Assembly: GCF_029211325.2 (NCBI RefSeq)
Contig: NZ_CP135996.1
Coordinates: forward strand, 2,170,001-2,234,000
Source: Caproicibacterium argilliputei
GTDB taxonomy: Bacteria; Bacillota; Clostridia; Oscillospirales; Acutalibacteraceae
Length of the DNA stretch: 64,000 bases
Direction: 5' to 3'
Each line of letters opens with the position of its first letter. Position 1 is the stretch's first letter. Made by a program: the position numbers and the translations under genes. Shown piece after piece: positions 44,584 through 53,648 of this stretch. The notes under the pieces are model-generated. The model was not told the origin of the DNA, searched no databases, and worked only from the letters and a program-made list of their open reading frames with translations.

Positions 44584-45627
44584 TCACACGGTCTGCGGCG
44601 TGGGAGAATACGGCAGGATGTTCTGCAAAAGTGTCTGCAGCAGCGTACCTCGCCGTAGAACCAGCGGCTGCACCGGCGCTGCCCCCGGAATGGAGCCCGC
44701 CGTACCATCTTTGTCAAAGGACAGCACACACGCATCCGAGGAAATCACATGGTCAATAAACGCAATGTCCGTGTAAAAATCCACACAAAACACAGGCTCC
44801 TGCTGTGCCTGACGGGTATGCACGGTATAGTTGCGCATCTGCTCCTGCGTTTGTGCGGAGCAGGTTTCTTCCGCCACAAAAAAGAAAAAGGGGGTTTTTG
44901 CCTGCAAAACCTGCGGCAGTACACGCCTGCTGCACGCTTCGCCACCACCACCGTTTCCGTAAGAACACCACGCGGCGTAAAAGCAGCCACTGCTGTGCAA
45001 CAGCGCAGCCTTTTCCAAAAAGCCGCGCGACTCACTTTGCAGACAGGCCAGCGTATTGCCCACCTCCAGCATTTCTTTGACCAACGGCCGGTCAACCTGC
45101 ACATCCTGCAGAAAAAGCAGGAATGCGCAGTCGCGGTATTTTCGCAGCAGTGGTGCCAGCGTCAGCGGCGGGTAGTCACCTCCGCAGAAAAACACATAGC
45201 AGTAAATGCCCATTTCCCGGCCCTGCCGAATCACATCGTCCAGCATCTCCACAGACAGCGCACCGCCTGCCTCCATGCGGAACACCAGCGTCCACGGCAC
45301 ATTGTGCCCATGCGCAGCCTCCAGTGCCCGGACGGTTTTGGCACCCACCGTCCAGCTGTTGTAAGCCATGTTCATGCCAAATGTTTTCAGCTGTTTCTGG
45401 TTGGTTTCCGTCACCAAATCATGAATCAGTTTATAGTAAGAGCTGCTTTCGTTATGCAGCATTTCCCCGAAAATATCAAAAAAATAGCGCTGAAATCTGC
45501 CCTTTGCAAAAAAGGTGCCCAAATCCACCAACTGTCGGACACTGCGCTTGGGGTCCCGGGCAATATCCTTGAATCCTTTATCGACCGCCGCGCTGATGAA
45601 CGCACGCATCATGACATCTGACTTCAT
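44584..45627 (-). CDS. Radical-SAM-related protein lacking the cluster cysteines (putative pseudoenzyme)
   Basis: The 347-residue protein aligns by eye with clostridial radical SAM proteins that have an N-terminal helical domain. The helical start, NVPWTLVFRM, LSVEMLDDVIRQGREMGIYC and EPVFCVDFYTD correspond to the NIPWAILMDPT, LSYEELDNIIKQGKELG and KPIFTMDFWND segments I recall for that family. The CxxxCxxC loop that binds the 4Fe-4S cluster should follow the first strand but is replaced by EAGG, and the GGEP motif reads CGGDYPP. SAM radical chemistry is therefore unlikely. It is a single gene with its own terminator; its role is unknown. Confidence 0.65.
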   Translation of the reverse strand: MKSDVMMRAFISAAVDKGFKDIARDPKRSVRQLVDLGTFFAKGRFQRYFFDIFGEMLHNESSSYYKLIHDLVTETNQKQLKTFGMNMAYNSWTVGAKTVRALEAAHGHNVPWTLVFRMEAGGALSVEMLDDVIRQGREMGIYCYVFFCGGDYPPLTLAPLLRKYRDCAFLLFLQDVQVDRPLVKEMLEVGNTLACLQSESRGFLEKAALLHSSGCFYAAWCSYGNGGGGEACSRRVLPQVLQAKTPFFFFVAEETCSAQTQEQMRNYTVHTRQAQQEPVFCVDFYTDIAFIDHVISSDACVLSFDKDGTAGSIPGAAPVQPLVLRRGTLLQTLLQNILPYSPTPQTV

Positions 45628-45984
45628 ACTGTCGCCCTCTTTCCGCGTCAGTTCGTTTTATTTGATTCCCAATGAGCTTTCGGAAAAGCAGAAAAAAGCA
45701 ATTGGCAATCTCTGCTTTCTTCCACGGTTCTTTACATCTTCCCCGTTCCTTATTATAATAATAACTATAAACGCTTTGCGGCAATCGCTAAATAGACAAA
45801 CCTGCTGATGTGTCAGAAAAATAGACGGTTTTTTTCAGTTGTCGTATTCTTTTTCAGCGACAGTTTGTCAAAATGCTTTTTTTCTGGTATGCTAAGATTG
45901 CTTGCTTTTTGGAATACGGAAAAAGAGTTAAAAAACAAAACCCACGCCTGTTTTTTAACGGGTGAAAAAGGAGAATTCAAGTTT
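45628..45984. other. Divergent intergenic region
   Basis: This stretch separates the divergent radical-SAM-like gene and degV. It holds the degV promoter listed separately and an AT-rich TTATTATAATAA segment near 45755 that may serve the minus-strand gene. An in-frame extension upstream of degV (from 45808) is not supported, because it overlaps the promoter. Confidence 0.6.
45865..45893 (+). promoter_or_regulatory. Promoter of the degV gene
   Basis: TTGTCA (45865-45870), 17 bases, TATGCT (45888-45893), followed at 45985 by an ATG with an AAGGAG site. Confidence 0.7.
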
Positions 45985-46872
45985 ATGGAAAACTATTGTC
46001 TGTTAACCGATGCCCCCGCAGACCTCAGCCTGCCGCTGGCACAGGAACTGGGCATTGAGTTGATTCCCATGCCTTTGGATATTGACGGAAAGCCATACTT
46101 ATTTACCTGCTTTGACGACAGCCTGCGCATGAAGACGTTTTACGACCTGCTGCGCGAGGGAAAGTTTGCGCATACTTCTCAAATTAACGAAACCATCTAC
46201 ATGGATCGGTTTAAACGCCATTTGGAAAACGGCGAGGACATCCTGTACCTCTGCTTTTCCTCCGGACTGAGCAATACCTACAACGCCGCCTGCCTTTGCG
46301 TGGAGCAGCTCAGCAGGCAGTACCCAGACCGCCGCATCGTCTGCATCGACACGCTCTGCGCCTCTTCCGGAGAGGGGCTGCTTGCCTACACAGCCGCCAA
46401 GAAGAAACAGGCAGGTGCTTCCCTGGAGGAAGTCCGGCAGTGGGTGGAACGTATGCGGGATCATGTGTGCCACTGCTTCAAAGTGGAAGACCTTGACCAC
46501 CTGCGCCGCGGTGGGCGGATTTCCGCTACGACGGCCGTGGTCGGCTCTGCCCTGCAGATTAAGCCGATTCTGGTGGTTGACCATGCGGGCAAACTGCAGA
46601 ACGTTGCCAAAATGCGTGGACGCAAGCGGGCGCAGGAATACCAGCTTTCCGCACTGGAACGCAACCTGCTGCCCGGGGCAGAAAACGACACGCTGACCAT
46701 CGGGCATGGCGACTGTCAGGAAGAGGCGGAAGCCATGCGCGACGCGATTCTGGCGCGCTGCCCGCAGATTCAGCACGTCATCATTCTGCCGGTGGGCGCC
46801 ATCATCGGCACGCACGTCGGTCCGGGTATGCTGACTGTGAATTTTTACGGAAAAGATAAAATGTGCAAATAA
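45985..46872 (+). CDS. DegV-family fatty-acid-binding protein
   Basis: The protein has 295 residues from the ATG after AAGGAG. It has the two-lobe DegV fold: NYCLLTDAPADLSLPLAQEL, HTSQINETIYMDRF, CFSSGLSNTYNAACL, DTLCASSGEGLLAYTAA and RRGGRISATTAVVGSALQIKP. DegV/FakB proteins bind a fatty acid for phosphorylation by FakA. Only the family is certain; the usual S-T-x-D start is TDAPADLS here. A bidirectional terminator follows. Confidence 0.92.
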   Translation: MENYCLLTDAPADLSLPLAQELGIELIPMPLDIDGKPYLFTCFDDSLRMKTFYDLLREGKFAHTSQINETIYMDRFKRHLENGEDILYLCFSSGLSNTYNAACLCVEQLSRQYPDRRIVCIDTLCASSGEGLLAYTAAKKKQAGASLEEVRQWVERMRDHVCHCFKVEDLDHLRRGGRISATTAVVGSALQIKPILVVDHAGKLQNVAKMRGRKRAQEYQLSALERNLLPGAENDTLTIGHGDCQEEAEAMRDAILARCPQIQHVIILPVGAIIGTHVGPGMLTVNFYGKDKMCK

Positions 46873-46897
46873 GTTTTTGCTTGTAAAGAACCCAACA

Positions 46898-46946
46898 AAA
46901 AAGAGTTCCGCAGTCCCCGCAGGGATTGACGGAACTCTTTCTTTTT
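46898..46946 (+). terminator. Bidirectional terminator between convergent degV and clp genes
   Basis: AAAGAGTTCCG and CGGAACTCTTT form an 11-base stem with CTTTTT on the plus strand and TTTTTT-type flank on the minus strand. It serves both convergent genes. Confidence 0.9.
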
Positions 46947-46954
46947 CAGCTGTT

Positions 46955-49255
46955 TTATGCCAGTGTGCACAGGGAAAGCTCTTCCCCGCTGACGGTCAGA
47001 CTCACGCCGGTCAAGCCGGTGTCGGTTGTTTCAATGATGATTTCCGCAAGGCGATCCTCCACTTTGCGGCGAATCAGCGTGCGCAGGTCACGTGCGCCAC
47101 TCTTGCCGCCATAGGCACTCTTGGCAAGCCAGTGCACTGCCGCGTCGTCGTAGGTAAACAGAATCCCGCGCTCCTTGAGGGAATCCACATACTCATTGAG
47201 CATCAGGCGGGCAATGTCCTCAAAGTCCTCCACAGACAGATTGCGGAACACAATGGTTTCATCCACACGACTGAGGAACTCCGGCCGCAGGAACTCTGAG
47301 AGCGCCTTCAGCGCGTGTTCCTTGCTGACATCCTGCTCGCTGCGGTTAAAACCGAGGGCAGACTCGCGATTGGTGCTGCCGGCGTTGCTGGTCATGACCA
47401 GAATGGTGTTTTCAAAATTGACATTCCGACCCTGCGCGTCCGTGATGTGTCCTTCGTCCAGAATCTGCAGCAGGATATTCATCACATCCGGATGCGCTTT
47501 TTCAATCTCGTCAAACAGCAGGACGCTGTACGGCTGGCGGCGCACCTTCTCTGTGACCTGACCGGCTTCATCGTAACCGACGTAACCCGGCGGGGAGCCG
47601 ATAATACGGGAAACGCTGTGTTTTTCCATAAACTCGCTCATATCCAAGCGAATCAAGGTTTCTGGTTTGTCAAACAATTCTTTGGAAAGCACCTTCACCA
47701 GTTCTGTCTTACCAACACCGGTGGGGCCGACAAAAATGAACGATGCCGGGCGGCGGCGCGGGCTAATCTGCACCCGGCTGCGGCGAATGGCAGCTGCAAC
47801 CGCTGCAACCGCTTCTTTCTGCCCGATGATGTGCTGATTCAGCGTATCTTCAATGTGAGAAAGCTTCTTCAGCTCGCTCTCCTGCACCCGGCTGGCGGGA
47901 ATCCCCGTCCAAAGTTCAATGACATGGGCAAGATCCTGCTCCTCAACCGGCGCGCCCAGTGCGGCGGGGGCAAGCGTTTCTGCACGCTGCTGCAGCCGTG
48001 AAATATCGGTGCGTACACGTGCCAATTCCTCATAGTTGGTGGTTTCACCGTCTGCGGTCATATCCTCTTCCTCGCGGTGCAGGTGCTCCAGCTCGCCGGT
48101 CAGGCGGTCATACTCGTTCATGGAGGTGTTGCGCAAAGCCGCGCAGGCACAGGCTTCGTCCAGCAGGTCGATGGCCTTATCCGGCAGGAAGCGGTCGTTG
48201 ATGTACCGTTCCGCCAGCACCACGGTGCGGTGTGCAATTTGGTCTGAAACACGCACCCGGTGGAAATTTTCGTAATATTCCTTGATACCGCGCAGGATTT
48301 CATCCGCATCCGCAACAGACGGCTCCGCAATCGTAACCGGCTGGAAGCGGCGCTCCAAGGCAGCATCCTTTTCAATATACTTGCGGTACTCTGTAAAGGT
48401 GGTGGCGCCAATCACCTGGATTTCTCCGCGCGACAGCGCCGGCTTTAGGATATTGGCGGCGTTCATGCTGCCCTCCGCGTCGCCGGTGCCGACCAGATTG
48501 TGCACCTCGTCAATAAACAGGATAATGTTCCCCTCCTGCTTCACTTCCTCCACCAAGCCTTTGATGCGGCTTTCAAACTGACCGCGGAACTGCGTGCCCG
48601 CAACCAGCGCGGTCAAATCCAACAGGTGGATTTCCTTTTTCTGCAGGTGCATCGGAACAGTGCCCTCTGCAATCCGCAGGGCAAGCCCTTCTGCGACGGC
48701 AGTTTTGCCGACGCCCGGCTCGCCAATCAGGCAAGGGTTGTTTTTCGTGCGGCGGGAAAGAATCTGGATGACGCGGCTGATTTCCTTTTCCCTGCCGACA
48801 ATACGGTCGATCTGCCCGGCGCGTGCCTTGGCAGTCAGATCTGTGCAGTATGCGTTCAGGTGCTTGCGCTTGCTTTTTGCCTTTTCGGCTTTTTTCTTGT
48901 CCGCTTTCGGCTGGCTGCGCGGTTCGGGGGAATTTTCGCTTTTATTCTCGCGACCGCCGTACAGATTGCGCAGCAGGTTTGCGGGGAACAGCGCGGCACC
49001 GCCGGGGACAAAACCATCCTCGCTGTCACCGCTGCCGTCCTCTCCTGTTTCCTCCGGATTCATGAACTCACCGAGTTCCTCCTCCATCGCCTCCATTTGC
49101 TCGTCTGTAAGGCCCATTTTATCCATCAGGTCATTGACCGGTTTGATTCCAAGCTCTCTGGCGCAGGTCAGGCAAAGCCCCTGTGTATCGTTTGAATCCG
49201 CGGAGGTGGAAAGGAACACAACCGCGGGACGTTTGTGGCATCTGGAACACAACAT
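46955..49255 (-). CDS. Clp ATPase, ClpE/ClpC-like unfoldase with N-terminal zinc finger
   Basis: The protein has 766 residues from the ATG of MLCSRCHKRPAVVFLS. The N-terminus holds a CxxC..CxxC zinc finger (CSRC and CLTC) in place of the usual Clp_N repeats, as in ClpE. Two AAA modules follow with Walker A GEPGVGKTAVAEG and GPTGVGKTELVK, a short coiled middle domain (YDRLTGELEHLHREEED), and an ALGF loop that can dock ClpP. It probably feeds damaged proteins to ClpP under stress. The frame extends 73 codons upstream but without family similarity. No CtsR gene is adjacent. Confidence 0.9.
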   Translation of the reverse strand: MLCSRCHKRPAVVFLSTSADSNDTQGLCLTCARELGIKPVNDLMDKMGLTDEQMEAMEEELGEFMNPEETGEDGSGDSEDGFVPGGAALFPANLLRNLYGGRENKSENSPEPRSQPKADKKKAEKAKSKRKHLNAYCTDLTAKARAGQIDRIVGREKEISRVIQILSRRTKNNPCLIGEPGVGKTAVAEGLALRIAEGTVPMHLQKKEIHLLDLTALVAGTQFRGQFESRIKGLVEEVKQEGNIILFIDEVHNLVGTGDAEGSMNAANILKPALSRGEIQVIGATTFTEYRKYIEKDAALERRFQPVTIAEPSVADADEILRGIKEYYENFHRVRVSDQIAHRTVVLAERYINDRFLPDKAIDLLDEACACAALRNTSMNEYDRLTGELEHLHREEEDMTADGETTNYEELARVRTDISRLQQRAETLAPAALGAPVEEQDLAHVIELWTGIPASRVQESELKKLSHIEDTLNQHIIGQKEAVAAVAAAIRRSRVQISPRRRPASFIFVGPTGVGKTELVKVLSKELFDKPETLIRLDMSEFMEKHSVSRIIGSPPGYVGYDEAGQVTEKVRRQPYSVLLFDEIEKAHPDVMNILLQILDEGHITDAQGRNVNFENTILVMTSNAGSTNRESALGFNRSEQDVSKEHALKALSEFLRPEFLSRVDETIVFRNLSVEDFEDIARLMLNEYVDSLKERGILFTYDDAAVHWLAKSAYGGKSGARDLRTLIRRKVEDRLAEIIIETTDTGLTGVSLTVSGEELSLCTLA

Positions 49256-49470
49256 AGCAATCACTTCGCTTTTTCTAGGATTTGCGAATTTTCCACCGCC
49301 CAGATGCTGCGGAAAATTCGGACTCACTCTTATTATAATCCATCTCAAGCAGACAAAATTAAATAATTTATAAATAATCCGAATTTGCATCCACTCGCCG
49401 AATGCAAAAATCCCGGCTGAAGCGGGGAGTCGCAGTGGGTTCCACCGGATGTTCTGCCGGGCCTGCACGT

Positions 49471-50085
49471 TCATTCTTTTTTGAGGCGCTTCTTTTTATC
49501 CATCATTTCCGCAAGGTCAATCTGGTCTTCCGGGTCGTTGCTTTTCAGAATCCGAAAAAACTCGCGCGCATACAGAACCAGCGCCAAAATCATGAATGCC
49601 GCGGTAATCAGCAGCATCACCGCCGCCGTCCCCGCATGATAAAATCGAAACATATCCATCAGCATAATGGTAACAAATGTCACATAAAACAGCACCGTTG
49701 CCAGCTTGCCGTACCACTTTGCCGCACAGGGCTTTTTGCCCTTTTTCAGCAGGACGCCACCCGCCACCAGCATAATGCACTCCTTGACAACAAAAATCAT
49801 CAGGAACGGCAGCAGCACCGGGTGGCGCACCGCCAGACTGATGGCAACCGCCCCCTGCGTCAATTTGTCGGAAATCGGGTCCAGCACCTGCCCCAGCTCC
49901 GTGAACTGGTTAAAGTGCCGCGCCACAAAGCCGTCGAGCGCATCCGTCAGGCCAGCGATTACCAGCACCACCACGGCAGTTTTCACGTATCCGTTCAGAT
50001 AGCAGATCATGAACGGAATCACCAGAATCATCCGCAGCACCGTCAGCGCATTGGGAATATTGAAATTCTTATTTTTGATTTGCAT
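49471..50085 (-). CDS. pgsA: CDP-alcohol phosphatidyltransferase (phosphatidylglycerophosphate synthase-like)
   Basis: The 204-residue membrane enzyme has the complete motif D-x2-DG-x2-AR-x8-G-x3-D-x3-D (DALDGFVARHFNQFTELGQV then LDPISD). It transfers a phosphatidyl group from CDP-diacylglycerol to an alcohol, most likely glycerol-3-phosphate. About six hydrophobic segments are visible. Its start overlaps the cvpA 3' end by 17 bases, so they are co-translated. The short charged C-terminal tail is unremarkable. Confidence 0.85.
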   Translation of the reverse strand: MQIKNKNFNIPNALTVLRMILVIPFMICYLNGYVKTAVVVLVIAGLTDALDGFVARHFNQFTELGQVLDPISDKLTQGAVAISLAVRHPVLLPFLMIFVVKECIMLVAGGVLLKKGKKPCAAKWYGKLATVLFYVTFVTIMLMDMFRFYHAGTAAVMLLITAAFMILALVLYAREFFRILKSNDPEDQIDLAEMMDKKKRLKKE

Positions 50086-50695
50086 GCGCCTGCACATCCC
50101 CTCTCAGCAGTTTGTCATACCATGCATATACAGGGTTCCGAATCTGCTCCGGCAGCTTCGCCAAAAAAGTCTGCGTTTTTTGGCGAATGTCAGCACCGGC
50201 AGACTTGCTTCCGGAAGAGGCCGCCGAAACCGGCGCTTCCTGCAGTTGAAGAACGACCGAGTCGTCAAAGCTGGAAAGCTGGATTTTATCGGGATATTTG
50301 ACCGCCAACAGCGGCAAAGAGAGCCGCAGCAGCGCACACAGCAGCAAAACCAGCAGAACCCCCTTCACACCGCCGAAAATGCCGCCGAACACCCGATTGA
50401 TGCCATGCAGAACCGGCAGCCGACACACGGTGTTGAGCAGTCGCCCCAAAAGCCACGCCGCAAACAGAATCAGAAGGAACGCCAGCACCGTGTAAAGCAC
50501 GCTGCCCGCATAATGATTTTCCTGCTTGACCCACGGCAGCACGCCCGCAAGCCAGGTACCCAAGCGCGGAGAGAGCAGCACGGCAGCCACCACACCGGCA
50601 AGCCCCGCCAAAGTCCGCACTGCTCCCTTATGTGCGCCCGCAGCCACGCAGGCAATCAAAATCACCAGCAGCACCACATCAACCGCAATTCCCAT
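50069..50695 (-). CDS. CvpA-family membrane protein
   Basis: The protein has 208 residues from the ATG seven bases after GGAGG. Four hydrophobic segments with the CvpA pattern (VDVVLLVILIACVAAGAHKG near the start, INRVFGGIFGGVKG in the middle) are followed by a soluble tail. CvpA proteins are linked to envelope functions and colicin V production in enterics; the role in Clostridia is unclear. It is followed by pgsA with overlap. Confidence 0.85.
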   Translation of the reverse strand: MGIAVDVVLLVILIACVAAGAHKGAVRTLAGLAGVVAAVLLSPRLGTWLAGVLPWVKQENHYAGSVLYTVLAFLLILFAAWLLGRLLNTVCRLPVLHGINRVFGGIFGGVKGVLLVLLLCALLRLSLPLLAVKYPDKIQLSSFDDSVVLQLQEAPVSAASSGSKSAGADIRQKTQTFLAKLPEQIRNPVYAWYDKLLRGDVQAHANQK

Positions 50696-50787
50696 GACCA
50701 CGCCTCCTGTCTTCTGCAGAACACGCAGATGCAGATATACTTAACGATTATACTATAAATTTGATTCTGCCGCAAGCAGCGTCCTTG

Positions 50788-52047
50788 TCATCCACGCAGG
50801 GTTTCCAGACGGATTTCTGACACATCCAGCAGGAACACTTGATTTGCGCTGCGCAGCGCGACCGCACGCGCATTGGAGCCTGCGCTGCAGCTGCCAACAG
50901 CCTTCCCCGATGTGGTAAAAGCGCTGACCTTACCGCTGCTCAGCACGGCCATGACATCCGCATACTGGGAAACGCTTACAATCGAGCCATCCACTTTTGC
51001 GGAGCCCTGCACCTTGCCCTGTGCGTTCACTGCAGTCAAATGGCTGGCCGTTGCATTGCGAAAGTCCAGCAGACCCAGCACGGCTGTACTGCTGTTTAAA
51101 TTCCACGCGGCGAGCTGTGCATCCCCGTAGCTGTACGCGCCCAAGGTCTTGCCAGCGCTGTCCAGCGCCACCGTCTGCGTGTCCCCCACGGCAAGGATGC
51201 CGAAGCTGGTGTAGGCAACATCCAAAAAAGTGGTATCTGCATACGTTGCAGCCGGCTTCACCGTTTGGTTTGAGTTAAAGTCCAATTCGTACACCGCGCT
51301 GACAAGCGCACCGCCGCTCGCGCCGACCGCAGTCACCACAGCGTGTGTGCCGTCCGAATTGACGGCAACCGCCGTGGGATAATATTCTGAAAACGAATAT
51401 TGATAAGCCACCTGACCGTTCTGCTGATAAACGGTCAACTGACCGCAGTAGCCGTCCTCCTCCGTGAGCAGCGCAAATCGCCCGTTCGCACAGACCGCCC
51501 CGCCCAACAGCTTGCCGTCTGTGCTGCTGTCCACCAATGTTTTGAGCTGGCTTTCCAGCCGATAACCGGTGCCGCCCAGATTATAAACCAGCACACGGTT
51601 TCCGTTGACCTTCATCACCGCGCTGGAAAGGCTGTGCTTGCGGGAAAAAAGCTGCTTCGCGGAACTGTTGTATGCCTGCACGGCAGTGTCGCTGGTTAAA
51701 AACAGTTCCTTATTTGCCGCAATAAAATTGCACGGCTGCACATTTTCATCCGTCAGGTGTACCGGAAAGCCGCTGCCCTTGCTAAGGCCGAGCATCTGCG
51801 TCTGCACCCACTCGGAAATATTGGCAGGCTTTAGATTTTCACGGTTCACCCAAAGAACCATGCCAACCGCGCAGAAAAGCAAAACCGCGATGGCAGCGTA
51901 AATGCCCTTTGGCGGTCGGCCGTCCCGGCGTGCCTTTTTGCGCTGCCGCTTGTCCTTTCTGCGCGCGGAGTCGCCGAAAGGCGGAAGCTCTCCCGGCAGA
52001 GGCGTCCGCTTGCCCTTTCGCTGCGCGCTCCGCAAAAATTTATGCAT
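50788..52047 (-). CDS. DUF5711-like membrane-anchored beta-propeller protein
   Basis: The protein has 419 residues from the ATG nine bases after GGAGG. The N-terminus is very basic and Pro-rich, a single membrane span lies near residues 50-70 (IYAAIAVLLFCAVGMVLW), and the rest is a repeat-rich extracellular domain with propeller-like strands (VYELDFNSNQTV, AVLGLLDFRNATASHLTAVN). This matches clostridial DUF5711 proteins, whose function is unknown. It overlaps the end of truA by 8 bases and precedes cvpA. Confidence 0.75.
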   Translation of the reverse strand: MHKFLRSAQRKGKRTPLPGELPPFGDSARRKDKRQRKKARRDGRPPKGIYAAIAVLLFCAVGMVLWVNRENLKPANISEWVQTQMLGLSKGSGFPVHLTDENVQPCNFIAANKELFLTSDTAVQAYNSSAKQLFSRKHSLSSAVMKVNGNRVLVYNLGGTGYRLESQLKTLVDSSTDGKLLGGAVCANGRFALLTEEDGYCGQLTVYQQNGQVAYQYSFSEYYPTAVAVNSDGTHAVVTAVGASGGALVSAVYELDFNSNQTVKPAATYADTTFLDVAYTSFGILAVGDTQTVALDSAGKTLGAYSYGDAQLAAWNLNSSTAVLGLLDFRNATASHLTAVNAQGKVQGSAKVDGSIVSVSQYADVMAVLSSGKVSAFTTSGKAVGSCSAGSNARAVALRSANQVFLLDVSEIRLETLRG

Positions 52048-52798
52048 GCAGCTGTGCCTCCTCATAATCCACACGGTTCAGGTACAATCCCTGCGGCGGG
52101 GCAGTCGGCCCCGCAAAGGAACGCTTCCTTGCCGCGAAAATTTTCGGTATCTCCTGCGGTGCAAGCTTGCCCTGCGCCACGTACAGCAGCGTTCCGGTCA
52201 AGATACGCACCATGTTGTACAAAAACCCATCTGCCGCCACCGTAAACGTAACGAGGTCTCCCTCGCGCTGCACCTGCGCCTGTGTAACCGTACGCACAAA
52301 GCTGCCCATCTTCCTGCCGTCCTGCGTACAGAACGAGGTGAAATCGTGCGCACCGACGTAATACCCCGCCGCCGCGTTCAGCTTCGCTTCATCCAGCGGA
52401 TACCAGTAATGCAGCGCGCGGTTCCGCAGAAACGGGCTGCGCACCGGTGCGTTCCAGATTTGATAAACATACTGCTTCCCCTTACAGGAAAAGCGGGCAT
52501 GAAACGCCTCCGGCACTTCCCGGCAGGCAGTCACCGCCACGTCCGGCGGCAAAAAGTGGTTGACCGCACACAGCAGCCTCCCGCAGGGAATCTGCCGCTG
52601 TGTTTGGAACGACACGCAGAACATCCGCGCGTGCACCCCCGCGTCTGTGCGGGAGCAGCCTTTCAGGCTCGGCGTTTCCTGCAGCACCTTATACAGTGCA
52701 TTTTGCAGGACTTCCTGCACCGTCAGCGCATTCGGCTGAATCTGCCAGCCGTGGTAGGCGGCGCCGTCAAAACAAAGCGTCAAAAGAAGATTGCGCAC
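52040..52798 (-). CDS. truA: tRNA pseudouridine(38-40) synthase
   Basis: The 252-residue enzyme starts at a GTG after AAAGGAG. The catalytic Asp52 is in GCSRTDAGVHA, and YDG-like start LTLCFDGAAYHGWQIQPN and DFTSFC are present. TruA makes pseudouridine in the tRNA anticodon arm. It is transcribed after ecfT, the standard ecfA1-ecfA2-ecfT-truA order of Firmicutes. Confidence 0.95.
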   Translation of the reverse strand: MRNLLLTLCFDGAAYHGWQIQPNALTVQEVLQNALYKVLQETPSLKGCSRTDAGVHARMFCVSFQTQRQIPCGRLLCAVNHFLPPDVAVTACREVPEAFHARFSCKGKQYVYQIWNAPVRSPFLRNRALHYWYPLDEAKLNAAAGYYVGAHDFTSFCTQDGRKMGSFVRTVTQAQVQREGDLVTFTVAADGFLYNMVRILTGTLLYVAQGKLAPQEIPKIFAARKRSFAGPTAPPQGLYLNRVDYEEAQLHA

Positions 52799-52835
52799 GC
52801 AGGCACTCCTTTCCGATACATTCTTTACACCGGCA

Positions 52836-53648
52836 CTACAAAACCGCCGGCAGGGTTACATTCAGCAAAATGACGACCGCAAGCACCGCCGCGCCAAAGA
52901 ATGCCGCGGCAAAGTCTATCCGCTGCAGATGCAGGATTTTCATCTTGGTGCGCCCCTCGCCGCCGTGGTAGCAGCGGCACTCCATCGCCATTGCCAGGTC
53001 ATACGCGCGGCGGAAAGAGGAAACAAACAGCGGAATCAGCACCGGCACCAGCGCCTTAATGCGCTGCATCAGCCCGCCGGACTCCATGTCCGCGCCGCGG
53101 GCTTTCTGTGCCGCCATGATTTTGTCCGTTTCTTCCAGCAGCGTCGGCACGAAGCGCAGCGCAATCGTCATCATCATGGAAATTTCATGCACCTTTATGT
53201 GCAGCGCTTTCAAGGGGGACAACAGCCGTTCCATCGCATCGGTCAGGTCGGTGGGCGAGGTGGTAAAAGTTAAAATGGAGCTGAACAAAATCAGGCACAC
53301 AATCCGCACGGCGATAAAAATGGAGTTTCGGATACCCTCCATGGTAATCTGCATAAAGCCAATCTGCACCAGCACCGGCCCGGTGCCGTAAAAAAGATTG
53401 AGCGCCGCTGTGAACAGCACAATGAAAAGGATGCCCTTCATGCTGCGGAAGTACAGCTGAATCGGTACACCGGAACAAACCATCATGCCGGCTGTAACGG
53501 CCGCCAAAAAGCCAAGCCCCCAGAAGTTTGACGCCACAAAAATATACACAATGAAGGCAATCGTCAGGGTCAGCTTCACACGCGGGTCCAGTCGGTGAAG
53601 CAGCGATTCACCGGGAAAGTACTGCCCCAGCGCAACATCTCTGGTCAT
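52836..53648 (-). CDS. ecfT: Energy-coupling factor transporter transmembrane protein
   Basis: The 270-residue membrane scaffold begins GQYFPGESLLHRLDPRVKLT, the family signature, and carries two Ala-Arg motifs that couple to the ATPases (around KARGADMESGG and SFRRAYDLAMAMECR). It joins EcfA1/EcfA2 with exchangeable vitamin- or metal-binding S components. Its ATG overlaps the ecfA2 stop (ATGA). Confidence 0.95.
   Translation of the reverse strand: MTRDVALGQYFPGESLLHRLDPRVKLTLTIAFIVYIFVASNFWGLGFLAAVTAGMMVCSGVPIQLYFRSMKGILFIVLFTAALNLFYGTGPVLVQIGFMQITMEGIRNSIFIAVRIVCLILFSSILTFTTSPTDLTDAMERLLSPLKALHIKVHEISMMMTIALRFVPTLLEETDKIMAAQKARGADMESGGLMQRIKALVPVLIPLFVSSFRRAYDLAMAMECRCYHGGEGRTKMKILHLQRIDFAAAFFGAAVLAVVILLNVTLPAVL

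Noticed and set aside
45808..45984. In-frame N-terminal extension of degV
   Set aside because: It contains a good promoter (TTGTCA-17-TATGCT) and lacks similarity to DegV starts; the ATG at 45985 has the AAGGAG site.
49256..49474. In-frame N-terminal extension of the Clp ATPase
   Set aside because: The segment is hydrophobic and promoter-like, while the zinc-finger start at 49255 matches ClpE-type proteins.
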